In this document: positions 23,736 to 36,786 of the stretch, piece by piece
How the letters are laid out: each line of letters starts with the position of its first letter
How positions within the stretch are numbered: the first letter of the stretch is position 1
DNA from: Cladorhizidae sp. MBARI D1340-BT2
Taxonomy: Eukaryota > Porifera > Demospongiae > Poecilosclerida > Cladorhizidae
Length of the DNA: 64,000 nucleotides
NCBI GenBank assembly: GCA_028752905.1
Contig: JAQNBH010000069.1
Span: 248,001 to 312,000, forward strand
Direction of reading: 5' to 3'
The notes under the pieces: model-generated
Databases searched by the model: none
What the model was told of the DNA's origin: nothing
What the model saw: only the letters and a program-made list of their open reading frames with translations
Program-made: the position numbers and the translations under genes

Positions 23736-26700
23736 ATTATTCCTGATGAAGGCTAGAGCATCTAGTCATTATCCTGATGAAGGCCTAGGCATCTAGTCAT
23801 TATTCCTGATGAAGGCTAGAGCACCTAGTCATTATTCCTGATGAAGGCTAGAACACCTAGTCATTATTCCTGATGAAGGCTAGAGCATCTAGTCATTATT
23901 CCTGATGAAGGCTAGAGCATCTAGTCATTATTCCTGATGAAGGCTGAAGGCTAGAGCATCTAGTCATTATTCCTGATGAAGGCTAGAACATCTAGTCATT
24001 ATTCCTGATGACTAGAGCATCTAGTCATTATTCCTGATAGTCATTATTCCTAATGAAGGCTGGAGCATCTATTCATTATTCCTGATGAAAGTCAGAGCAT
24101 CTAGTCATTATTCATTGAAGAAGGCTAGAGCATCTAGTCATTATTCCTGATGAAGGTCAGAGCATCTAGTCATTATTCCTGATGAAGGCTAGAGCATCTA
24201 GTCATTATTCCTGATGAAGGCTAGAGCATCTAGTCATTATTCCTGATGAAGACTAGAGCATCTAGTCATTATTCCTGATGAAGGCTAGAGCACCTAGTCA
24301 TTATTCCTGATAAAGGCTGGAGCATTTAGTCAATATTCCTGATGATGGCTAGAGCATCTAGTCATTAGTCCTGATGAAGGCTAGAGCATCTAGTCATTAT
24401 TCCTGATTACTAGAGCATCTAGTCATTATTCCTGAAAGTTATGATTCCTGATAAAGGCTGGAGCATCTAGTCATTATTCTGATGAAGGCTAGAGCATTTA
24501 GTCATTATTCCTGATGAAGGCTAGAGCATCTAGTCATTATTCCTTGATGAAGGCTAGAGCATCTAGTTATTATTCCTTGATGAAGGCTAGAGCATCTAGT
24601 CATTATTCCTGATGAAGGCTAGAGCATCTAGTCATTATTCCTGATGAAGGCTAGAGCATCTAGTCATTATTCCTTGATGAAGGCTAGAGCATCTAGTTAT
24701 TATTCCTTGATGAAGGCTAGAGCATCTAGTCATTATTCCTTATGAAGGTCAGAGAATCTAGTCATTATTCCTGATGAAGGCTAGAGCACCTAGTCATTAT
24801 TTATGATGAAGAGACTGGAGCATATGGTCAATATTCCTGATGAAGGCTAGATCATCTAGTCATTATTCCTGATGAAGGCTGGAGCATCTAGTCATTAACG
24901 CTGGAGCATCTAGTCATTATTCCTGATGAAGACTAGAGCATCTAGTCATTATTCCTGATGAAGGCTAGAGAATCTAGTAATTATTCCTGATGAAGGCTAT
25001 AGTCATTATTCCTGATGAAGGCTAGAGCATCTTGTCATTATTCCTGGAGCATCTAGTCATTATTTCTGATGAAGGCTAGAGCATCTAGTCATTATTCCTG
25101 CTAGAGCATCTAGTCATTATTCCTGATGAAGGCTAGAGCATCTAGTCATTATTCCTGATGAAGGGAGGAGCATCTAGTCAATATTCCTGATGAACTAGAG
25201 CATCTAGTCATTATTCCTGATGAAGGATAGGCTACTGCATCTAGTCATTATTCCTGATGACTAGAGCATCTAGTCATTATTCCTGATAGTCATTATTCTT
25301 GATGAAGGCTGGAGCATCTAGTCATTATTCCTGGTGAAGGCTAGAGCATCTAGTCATTATTCCTGATGAAGGCTAGAGCATCTAGTCATTATTCCTGATG
25401 AAGGCTAGAGCATCTAGTCATTATCCTGATGAAGGCCACAGCATCTAGTCATTATTCCTGATGAAGGCTAGAGCACCTAGTCATTATTCCTGATGAAGGC
25501 TAGAACACCTAGTCATTATTCCTTATGAACGCTAGAGTACCTAGTCATTATTCATTGATGAAGGCTAGAGCATCTAGTCATTATTCCTGATGAAGGTCAG
25601 AGCATCTAGTCATTTTTCCTGATGAAGGCTAGAGCATCTAGTCATAATTCCTGATGAAGGCTAGAGCATCTAGTCATTATTCCTGATGAAGACTAGAGCA
25701 TCTAGTCATTATTCCTGATGAAGGCTAGAGCATCTAGTCATTATTCCTGATGAAGTCTAGAGCATCTAGTCATTATTCCTGATGAAGCTATAGCACCTAG
25801 TCATTATTCCTGATGAAGGCTGGAGCATCTAGTCAATATTCCTGATGATGGCTAGAGCATCTAGTCATTAGTCCTGATGAAGGCTAGAGCATCTAGTCAT
25901 TATTCCTGATTACTAGAGCATCTAGTCATTATTCCTGAAAGTTATGATTCCTGATAAAGGCTGGAGCATCTAGTCATTATTCTAATGAAGGCTAGAGCAT
26001 TTAGTAATTATTCCTGATGAAGGCTAGAGCATCTAGTCATTATTCCTTGATGAAGGCTAGAGCATCTAGTTATTATTCCTTGATGAAGGCTAGAGCATCT
26101 AGTCATTATTCCTGATGAAGGTCAGAGCATCCAGTCATTATTCTGATGAAGACTAGAGAATTTAGTCATTATTCCTGATGAAGGCTAGAGCATCTAGTCA
26201 TTATTCCTGATGAAGGCTAGAGCATCTAGTCATTATTCCTGATGAAGGCTAGAGCATCTAGTCATTATTCCTGATGAAGGCTAGAGCATCTAGTCATTAT
26301 TCCTGATGAAGGCTAGAGCATCTAGTCATTATTCCTGATGAAGGCTGGAGTATCTAGTCAATATTCCTGATGAAGGCTAGAGCATCTAGTCACTATTCCT
26401 AATGAAGGCTAGGCTAGACCATCTAGTCATTATTCCTGATGACTAGAGCATCAGTTATTCTAGTCATTATCCTGATGACTAGAGCATCTAGTCATTATTC
26501 CTGATCGTCATTATTCATGATGAAGGCTGGAGCATCTAGTCATTATTCCTTGATGAAGGCTAGAGCATCTAGTCCTTATTCCTGATGATGGCTAGAGCAT
26601 CTAGTCATTAGTCTCCTGGTGAAGGCTAGATTGTCTAGTCATTATTCCTGATGACTAGAGCATCTAGTCATTATTACTGATAATTATTATTCCTGATGAA

Positions 26701-29450
26701 GGCTGGAGCTTCTAGTCATTATTCCTGATGAAGTCTAGTGTATTTAGTCATTATTCCTGATGAACGCTAGAGCATCTAGTCATTATTCCTTGATGAAGGC
26801 TAGAGCATCTAGTTATTATTCCTTGATGAAGGCTAGAGCATCTAGTCATTATTCCTGATGAAGGTCAGAGAATCTAGTCATTATTCCTGATGAAGGCTAG
26901 AGCACCTAGTCATTATTTATGATGAAGAGACTGGAGCATATAGTCAATATTCCTGATGAAGGCTAGATCATCTAGTCATTATTCCTGATGAAGGCTGGAG
27001 CATCTAGTCATTAACGCTGGAGCATCTAGTCATTATTCCTGATGAAGACTAGAGCATCTAGTCATTATTCCTGATGAAGGTTAGAGAATCTAGTAATTAT
27101 TCCTGATGAAGGCTATAGTCATTATTCCTGATGAAGGCTAGAGCATCTTGTCATTATTCCTAGAGCATCTAGTCATTATTCCTGATGAAGGATAGAGCAT
27201 CTAGTCATTATTCCTGCTAGAGCATCTAGTCATTATTCCTGATGAAGGCTAGAGCATCTAGTCATTATTCCTGATGAAGGGAGGAGCATCTAGTCAATAT
27301 TCCTGATGAACTAGAGCATCTAGTCATTATTCCTGATGAAGGCTAGGCTACTGCATCTAGTCATTATTCCTGATGACTAGAGCATCTAGTCATTATTCCT
27401 GATAGTCATTATTCTTGATGAAGGCTGGAGCATCTAGTCATTATTCCTGATGAAGGCTAGAGCATCTAGTCATTATTCCTGATGAAGGCTAGAGCATCTA
27501 GTCATTATTCCTGATGAAGGCTAGAGCAACTAGTCATTATCCTGATGAAGGCCACAGCATCTAGTCATTATTCCTGATGAAGGCTAAAGCACCTAGTCAT
27601 TATTCCTGATGAAGGCTAGAACACCTAGTCATTATTCCTGATGAAGGCTAGAGTACCTAGTCATTATTCATTGATGAAGGCTAGAGCATCTAGTCATTAT
27701 TTGTGATGAAGGTCAGAGCATCTAGTCATTATTCCTGATGAAGGCTAGAGCATCTAGTCATTATTCCTGATGAAGGCTAGAGCATCTAGTCATTATTCCT
27801 GATGAAGACTAGAGCATCTAGTCAATATTCCTGATGAAGACTAGAGCATCTAGTCATTATTCCTGATGAAGCTATAGCACCTAGTCATTATTCCTGATGA
27901 AGGCTGGAGCATCTAGTCAATATTCCTGATGATGGCTAGAGCATCTAGTCATTAGTCCTGATGAAGGCTAGAGCATCTAGTCATTATTCCTGATTACTAG
28001 AGCATCTAGTCATTATTCCTGAAAGTTATGATTCCTGATAAAGGCTGGAGCATCTAGTCATTATTCTGATGAAGGCTAGAGCATTTAGTGATTATTCCTG
28101 ATTAAGGCTAGAGCATCTAGTCATTATTCCTTGATGAAGGCTAGAGCATCTCCTTGATGAAGGCTAGAGCATCTAGTCATTATTCCTGATGAAGGCTAGA
28201 GCATCTAGTCATTATCCCTGATGAAGGCTAGAACACCTAGTCATTATTCCTGATGAAGGCTAGAGCATCTAGTCATTATTCCTGATGAAGGCTAGAGCAT
28301 CTAGTCATTATTCCTGATGAAGGCTGAAGGCTAGAGCATCTAGTCATTATTCCTGATGAAGGCTAGAACATCTAGTCATTATTCCTGATAACTAGAGCAT
28401 CTAGTCATTATTCCTGATAGTCATTATTCCTAATGAAGGCTGGAGCATCTAGTCATTATTTCTGATTAAAGTCAGAGCATCTAGTCATTATTCATTGAAG
28501 AAGGCTAGAGCATCTAGTCATTATTCCTGATGAAGGTCAGAGCATCTAGTCATTATTCCTGATGAAGGCTAGAGCATCTAGTCATTATTCTTGATGAAGG
28601 CTAGAGCATCTAGTCATTATTCCTGATGAAGACTAGAGCATCTAGTCATTATTCCTGATGAAGGCTAGAGCACCTAGTCATTATTCCTGATGAAGGCTGG
28701 AGCATTTAGTCAATATTCCTGATGATGGCTAGAGCATCTAGTCATTAGTCCTGATGAAGACTAGAGCATCTAGTCATTATTCCTGATTACTAGAGCATCT
28801 AGTCATTATTCCTGAAAGTTATGATTCCTGATAAAGGCTGGAGCATCTAGTCATTATTAACGCTGGAGCATCTAGTCATTATTCCTGATGAAGACTAGAG
28901 CATCTAGTCATTATTCCTGATGAACGCTAGAGAATCTAGTAATTATTCCTGATGAAGGCTATAGTCATTATTCCTGATGAAGGCTAGAGCATCTTGTCAT
29001 TATTCCTGGAGCATCAAGTCATTATTCCTGATAAAGGCTAGAGCAACTAGTCATTATTCCTGCTAGAGCATCTAGTCATTATTCCTGATGAAGGCTAGAG
29101 CATCTAGTCATTATTTCTGATGAAGGGAGGAGCATCTAGTCAATATTCCTGATGAACTAGAGCATCTAGTCATTATTCATAATGAAAGCTAGGCTACTGC
29201 ATCTAGTCATTATTCCTGATGACTAGAGCATCTAGTCATTATTCCTGATAGTCATTATTCTTGATGAAGGCTGGAGCATCTAGTCATTATTCCTGATGAA
29301 GGCTAGAGCATCTAGTCATTATTCCTGATGAAGGCTAGAGCATCTAGTCATTATTCCTGATGAAGGCTAGAGCATCTAGTCATTATCCTGATGAAGGACA
29401 TAGCATCTAGTCATTATTCCTGATGAAGGCTAGAGCACCTAGTCATTATT
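23736..29450 (-). repeat. 5.7-kb block, copy 2 of a near-identical tandem duplication
   Basis: This is the partner of 18,030-23,735. After the TTAACGCTGG marker at about 28,858 it carries one additional full monomer (GATGAAGACTAGAGC...), which changes the offset from 5,709 to 5,741 bp (23,646 pairs with 29,387). It is a clear single-monomer gain or loss between otherwise matching copies. Confidence 0.85.
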
Positions 29451-32400
29451 CCTGATGAAGGCTAGAAAACCTAGTCATTATTCCTGATGAAGGCTAGAGT
29501 ACCTAGTCATTATGTATTGATGAAGGCTAGAGCATCTAGTCATTATTCCTGATGAAGGTCAGAGCATCTAGTCATTATTCCTGATGTAGGCTAGAGCATC
29601 TAGTCATTATTCCTGATGAAGGCTAGAGCATCTAGTCATTATTCCTGATGAAGACTAGAGCATCTAGTCATTATTCCTGATGAAGGCTAGAGCATCTAGT
29701 CATTATTCCTGATGAAGTCTAGAGCATCTAGTCATTATTCCTGATGAAGCTATAGCATCTAGTCATTATTCCTGATGAAGGCTAGAGCATCTAGTCATTA
29801 TTCTTGATGAAGGCTAAAGCATCTAGTCATTATTCCTGATGAAGGCTGGAGTATCTAGTCATTATTCCTTGATGAAGGCTAGCGCATCTAGTTATTATTC
29901 CTTGATGAAGGCTAGAGCATCTAGTCATTATTCCTGATGAAGGTCAGAGCATCCAGTCATTATTCTGATGAAGGCTAGAGCATCTAGTCATTATTCCTGA
30001 TGAAGGCTAGAGCATCTAGTCATTATTCCTGAAAGTTATGATTCCTGATAAAGGCTGGAGCATCTAGTCATTATTATGATGAAGGCTAGAGCATTTAGTC
30101 ATTATTCCTGATGAAGGCTAGAGCATCTAGTCATTATTCCTTGATGAAGGCTAGAGCATCTAGTTATTATTCCTTGATGAAGGCTAGAGCATCTAGTCAT
30201 TATTCCTGATGAAGGTCAGAGTATCCAGTCATTATTCTGATGAAGACTAGAGAATTTAGTCATTATTCTTGATGAAGGCTAGAGCATCTAGTCATTATTC
30301 CTGATGAAGGCTAGAGCATCTAGTCATTATTCCTGATGAAGGCTAGAGCATCTAGTCATTATTCCTGATGAAGGCTAGAACATCTAGTCATTATTCCAGA
30401 TGAAGGCTAGAGCATCTAGTCATTATTCCTGATGAAGGCTAGAGCATCTAGTCATTATTCCTGATGAAGGCTAGAGCATCTAGTCATTATTCCTGATGAA
30501 GGCTAGAGCATCTAGTCATTATTCCTGATGAAGGCTGGAGTATCTAGTCATTATTCCTTGATGAAGGCTAGAGCATCTAGTTATTATTCCTTGATGAAGG
30601 CTAGAGCATCTAGTCATTATTCCTGATGAAGGTCAGAGCATCCAGTCATTATTCTGATGGAGGCTAGAGAATTTAGTCATTATACCTGATGAAGGCTAGA
30701 GCATCTAGTCATTATTCCTGATGAAGGCTAGAGCATCTAGTCATTATTTCTGATGAAGGCTAGAGCATCTAGTCATTATTCCTGATGAAGGCTAGAGCAT
30801 CTAGTCATTATTCCTGATGAAGGCTAGAGCATCTAGTCATTATTCCTGATGAAGGTCAGAGAATCTAGTCATTATTCCTGATGAAGGCTAGAGCACCTAG
30901 TCATTATTTATGATGAAGAGACTGGAGCATATAGTCAATATTCCTGATGAAGGCTAGATCATCTAGTCATTATTCCTGATGAAGGCTGGAGCATCTAGTC
31001 ATTAAATCTGGAGCATCTAGTCATTATTCCTGATGAAGACTAGAGCATCTAGTCATTATTCCTGATGAAGGCTAGAGAATCTAGTAATTATTCCTGATGA
31101 AGGCTATAGTCATTATTCCTGATGAAGGCTAGAGCATCTTGTCATTATTCCTGGAGCATCTAGTCATTATCCCTGATGAAGGCTAGAGCATCAAGTCATT
31201 ATTCCTGCTAGAGCATCTAGTCTCATTATTCCTGATGAAGGCTAGAGCATCTAGTCATTATTCCTGATGAAGGCTAGAGCACCTAGTCATTATTCCTGAT
31301 GAAGGCTAGAAAACCTAGTCATTATTCCTGATGAAGGCTAGAGTACCTAGTCATTATGTATTGATGAAGGCTAGAGCATCTAGTCATTATTCCTGATGAA
31401 GGTCAGAGCATCTAGTCATTATTCCTGATGTAGGCTAGAGCATCTAGTCATTATTCCTGATGAAGGCTAGAGCATCTAGTCATTATTCCTGATGAAGACT
31501 AGAGCATCTAGTCATTATTCCTGATGAAGGCTAGAGCATCTAGTCATTATTCCTGATGAAGTCTAGAGCATCTAGTCATTATTCCTGATGAAGCTATAGC
31601 ATCTAGTCATTATTCCTGATGAAGGCTAGAGCATCTAGTCATTATTCTTGATGAAGGCTAAAGCATCTAGTCATTATTCCTGATGAAGGCTGGAGTATCT
31701 AGTCATTATTCCTTGATGAAGGCTAGCGCATCTAGTTATTATTCCTTGATGAAGGCTAGAGCATCTAGTCATTATTCCTGATGAAGGTCAGAGCATCCAG
31801 TCATTATTCTGATGAAGGCTAGAGCATCTAGTCATTATTCCTGATGAAGGCTAGAGCATCTAGTCATTATTCCTGAAAGTTATGATTCCTGATAAAGGCT
31901 GGAGCATCTAGTCATTATTATGATGAAGGCTAGAGCATTTAGTCATTATTCCTGATGAAGGCTAGAGCATCTAGTCATTATTCCTTGATGAAGGCTAGAG
32001 CATCTAGTTATTATTCCTTGATGAAGGCTAGAGCATCTAGTCATTATTCCTGATGAAGGTCAGAGCATCCAGTCATTATTCTGATGAAGACTAGAGAATT
32101 TAGTCATTATTCTTGATGAAGGCTAGAGCATCTAGTCATTATTCCTGATGAAGGCTAGAGCATCTAGTCATTATTCCTGATGAAGGCTAGAGCATCTAGT
32201 CATTATTCCTGATGAAGGCTAGAACATCTAGTCATTATTCCAGATGAAGGCTAGAGCATCTAGTCATTATTCCTGATGAAGGCTAGAGCATCTAGTCATT
32301 ATTCCTGATGAAGGCTAGAGCATCTAGTCATTATTCCTGATGAAGGCTAGAGCATCTAGTCATTATTCCTGATGAAGGCTGGAGTATCTAGTCATTATTC

Positions 32401-33117
32401 CTTGATGAAGGCTAGAGCATCTAGTTATTATTCCTTGATGAAGGCTAGAGCATCTAGTCATTATTCCTGATGAAGGTCAGAGCATCCAGTCATTATTCTG
32501 ATGGAGGCTAGAGAATTTAGTCATTATTCCTGATGAAGGCTAGAGCATCTAGTCATTATTCCTGATGAAGGCTAGAGCATCTAGTCATTATTTCTGATGA
32601 AGGCTAGAGCATCTAGTCATTATTCCTGATGAAGGCTAGAGCATCTAGTCATTATTCCTGATGAAGGCTAGAGCATCTAGTCATTATTCCTGATGAAGGT
32701 CAGAGAATCTAGTCATTATTCCTGATGAAGGCTAGAGCACCTAGTCATTATTTATGATGAAGAGACTGGAGCATATAGTCAATATTCCTGATGAAGGCTA
32801 GATCATCTAGTCATTATTCCTGATGAAGGCTGGAGCATCTAGTCATTAAATCTGGAGCATCTAGTCATTATTCCTGATGAAGACTAGAGCATCTAGTCAT
32901 TATTCCTGATGAAGGCTAGAGAATCTAGTAATTATTCCTGATGAAGGCTATAGTCATTATTCCTGATGAAGGCTAGAGCATCTTGTCATTATTCCTGGAG
33001 CATCTAGTCATTATCCCTGATGAAGGCTAGAGCATCAAGTCATTATTCCTGCTAGAGCATCTAGTCTCATTATTCCTGATGAAGGCTAGAGCATCTAGTC
33101 ATTATTCCTGATGAAGG
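29430..33117 (-). repeat. 1,844-bp tandem duplication (two units)
   Basis: Unit 1 is about 29,430-31,273 and unit 2 about 31,274-33,117. GCTAGAAAACC at 29,461 pairs with 31,305, TGAAAGTTATG at 30,031 with 31,875, and TTAAATCTGG at 31,003 with 32,847, all offset by 1,844. Both units carry the otherwise uncommon markers CATTATGTATTGATG, GATGTAGGC and GGCTAGCGC. Confidence 0.85.
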
Positions 33118-36100
33118 CTAGAGCATCTAGTCATTATTCCTGATGAAGGGAGGAGCATCTAGTCACTATTCCTGATAAACTAGAGCATCTAGTCATTATT
33201 CCTGATGAAGGCTAGGCTACTGCATCTAGTCATTATTCCTGATGACTAGAGCATCTAGTCATTATTCCTGATAGTCATTATTTTTGATGAAGGCAGGAGC
33301 ATTTAGTCATTATTCCTGATGAAGGCTAGAGCATCTAGTCATTATTCCTGATGAAGGCTAGAGCATCTAGTCATTATTCCTGATGAAGGCTAGAGCATCT
33401 AGTCATTATCCTGATGAAGGACACAGCATCTAGTCATTATTCCTGATTAAGGCTAGAGCACCTAGTCATTATTCATGATGAAGGCTAGAACACCTAGTCA
33501 TTATTCCTGATGAAGGCTAGAGTACCTAGTCATTATTCATTGATGAAGGCTAGAGCATCTAGTCATTATTTGTGATGAAGGTCAGAGCATCTAGTCATTA
33601 TTCCTGATGAAGGCTAGAGCATCTAGTCATTATTCCTGATGAAGGCTAGAGCATCTAGTCATTATTCCTGATGAAGATTAGAGCATCTAGTCATTATTCC
33701 TGATGAAGTCTAGAGCATCTAGTCATTATTCCTGATGAAGCTATAGCACCTAGTCATTATTCCTGATGAAGGCTGGAGCATCTAGTCAATATTCCTGATG
33801 ATGGCTAGAGCATCTAGTCATTAGTCCTGATGAAGGCTAGAGCATCTAGTCATTATTCCTGATTACTAGAGCATCTAGTCATTATTCCTGAAAGTTACGA
33901 TTCCTGATAAAGGCTGGAGCATCTAGTCATTATTCTGATGAAGGCTAGAGCATTTAGTGATTATTCCTGATGAAGGCTAGAGCATCTAGTCATTATTCCT
34001 TGATGAAGGCTAGAGCATCTAGTTATTATTCCTTGATGAAGGCTAGAGCATCTAGTCATTATTCCTGATGAAGGTCAGAACATCCAGTCATTATTCTGAT
34101 GAAGACTAGAGAATTTAGTCATTATTCCTGATGAAGGCTGGAGCATCTAGTCATTATTCCTGATCAAGGCTAGAGCATCTAGTCATTATTCCTGATGAAG
34201 GCTAGAGCATCTAGTCATTATTCCTGATGAAGGCTAGAGCATCTAGTCATTATTCCTGATGAAGGCTAGAGCATCTAGTCATTATCCTGATGAAGGCCAC
34301 AGCATCTAGTCATTATGCCTGATGAAGGCTAGAGCACCTAGTCATTATTCCTGATGAAGGCTAGAACACCTAGTCATTATTCCTGATGAAGGCTAGAGCA
34401 TCTAGTCATTATTCCTGATGAAGGCTAGAGCATCTAGTCATTATTCCTGATGAAGGCTGAAGGCTAGAGCATCTAGTCATTATTCCTGATGAAGGCTAGA
34501 ACATCTAGTCATTATTCCTGATGACTAGAGCATCTAGTCATTATTCCTGATAGTCATTATTCCTAATGAAGGCTGGAGCATCTATTCATTATTCCTGATG
34601 AAAGTCAGAGCATCTAGTCATTATTCAATGAAGAAGGCTAGAGCATCTAGTCATTATTCCTGATGAAGGTTAGAGCATCTAGTCATTATTCCTGATGAAG
34701 GCTAGAGCATCTAGTCATTATTCCTGATGAAGGCTAGAGCATCTAGTCATTATTCCTGATGAAGACTAGAGCATCTAGTCATTATTCCTGATGAAGGCTA
34801 GAGCACCTAGTCATTATTCCTGATGAAGGCTGGAGCATTTAGTCAATATTCCTGATGATGGCTAGAGCATCTAGTCATTAGGCCTGATGAAGGCTAGAGC
34901 ATCTAGTCATTATTCCTGATTACTAGAGCATCTAGTCATTATTCCTGAAAGTTATGATTCCTGATAAAGGCTGGAGCATCTAGTCATTATTCTGATGAAG
35001 GCTAGAGCATTTAGTCATTATTCCTGATGAAGGCTAGAGCATCTAGTCATTATTCCTTGATGAAGGCTAGAGCATCTAGTTATTATTCCTTGATGAAGGC
35101 TAGAGCATCTAGTCATTATTCCTGATGAAGGCTAGAGCATCTAGTCATTATTCCTGATGAATGCTAGAGCATCTAGTCATTATTCCTTGATGAAGGCTAG
35201 AGCATCTAGTTATTATTCCTGATGAAGGCTAGAACACCTAGTCATTATTCCTGATGAAGGCTAGAGCATCTAGTCATTATTCCTGATGAAGGCTAGAGCA
35301 TCTAGTCAATATTCCTGATGAAGGCTAGAGCATCTAGTCATTATCCTGATGAAGGCCACAGCATCTAGTCATTATTCCTGATGAAGGCTAGAGCACCTAG
35401 TCATTATTCCTGATGAAGGCTAGAAAACCTAGTCATTATTCCTGATGAAGGCTAAAGTACCTAGTCATTATGTATTGATGAAGGCTAGAGCATCTAGTCA
35501 TTATTCCTGATGAAGGTCAGATCATCTAGTCATTATTCCTGATGTAGGCTAGAGCATCTAGTCATTATTCCTGATGAAGGCTAGAGCATCTAGTCATTAT
35601 TCCTGATCAAGGCTAGAGCATCTAGTCATTATTCCTGATGAAGGCTAGAGCATCTAGTCATTATTCCTGATGAAGGCTAGAGCATCTAGTCATTATTCCT
35701 GATGAAGGCTAGAGCATCTAGTCATTATCCTGATGAAGGCCACAGTATCTAGTCATTATGCCTGATGAAGGCTAGAGCACCTAGTCATTATTCCTGATGA
35801 AGGCTAGAACACCTAGTCATTATTCCTGATGAAGGCTAGAGCATCTAGTCATTATTCCTGATGAAGGCTAGAGCATCTAGTCATTATTCCTGATGAAGGC
35901 TGAAGGATAGAGCATCTAGTCATTATTCCTGATGAAGGCTAGAACATCTAGTCATTATTCCTGATGACTAGAGCATCTAGTCATTATTCCAGATAGTCAT
36001 TATTCCTAATGAAGGCTGGAGCATCTATTCATTATTCCTGATGAAAGTCAGAGCATCTAGTCATTATTCAATGAAGAAGGCTAGAGCATCTAGTCATTAT

Positions 36101-36786
36101 TCCTGATGAAGGTTAGAGCATCTAGTCATTATTCCTGATGAAGGCTAGAGCATCTAGTCATTATTCCTGATGAAGGCTAGAGCATCTAGTCATTATTCCT
36201 GATGAAGACTAGAGCATCTAGTCATTATTCCTGATGAAGGCTAGAGCACCTAGTCATTATTCCTGATGAAGGCTGGAGCATTTAGTCAATATTCCTGATG
36301 ATGGCTAGAGCATCTAGTAATTAGGCCTGATGAAGGCTAGAGCATCTAGTCATTATTCCTGATTACTAGAGCATCTAGTCATTATTCCTGAAAGTTATGA
36401 TTCCTGATAAAGGCTGGAGCATCTAGTCATTATTCTGATGAAGGCGAGAGCATTTAGTCATTATTCCTGATGAAGGCTAGAGCATCTAGTCATTATTCCT
36501 TGATGAAGGCTAGAGCATCTAGTTATTATTCCTTGATGAAGGCTAGAGCATCTAGTCATTATTCCTGATGAAGGCTAGAGCATCTAGTCATTATTCCTTG
36601 ATGAAGGCTAGAGCATCTAGTTATTATTCCTGATGAAGGCTAGAACACCTAGTCATTATTCCTGATGAAGGCTAGAGCATCTAGTCATTATTCCTGATGA
36701 AGGCTAGAGCATCTAGTCAATATTCCTGATGAAGGCTAGAGCATCTAGTCATTATCCTGATGAAGGCCACAGCATCTAGTCATTAT
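31262..36786 (-). repeat. 5,525-bp block, copy 1
   Basis: This pairs with the next block at a constant 5,525 bp: 31,305 with 36,830; 31,875 with 37,400; 32,847 with 38,372; 33,015 with 38,540; 33,890 with 39,415; 34,947 with 40,472. It holds the uninverted homologue (32,405-32,582) of the flipped segment in copy 2. It overlaps unit 2 of the 1,844-bp duplication, so the two events are nested. Confidence 0.82.
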
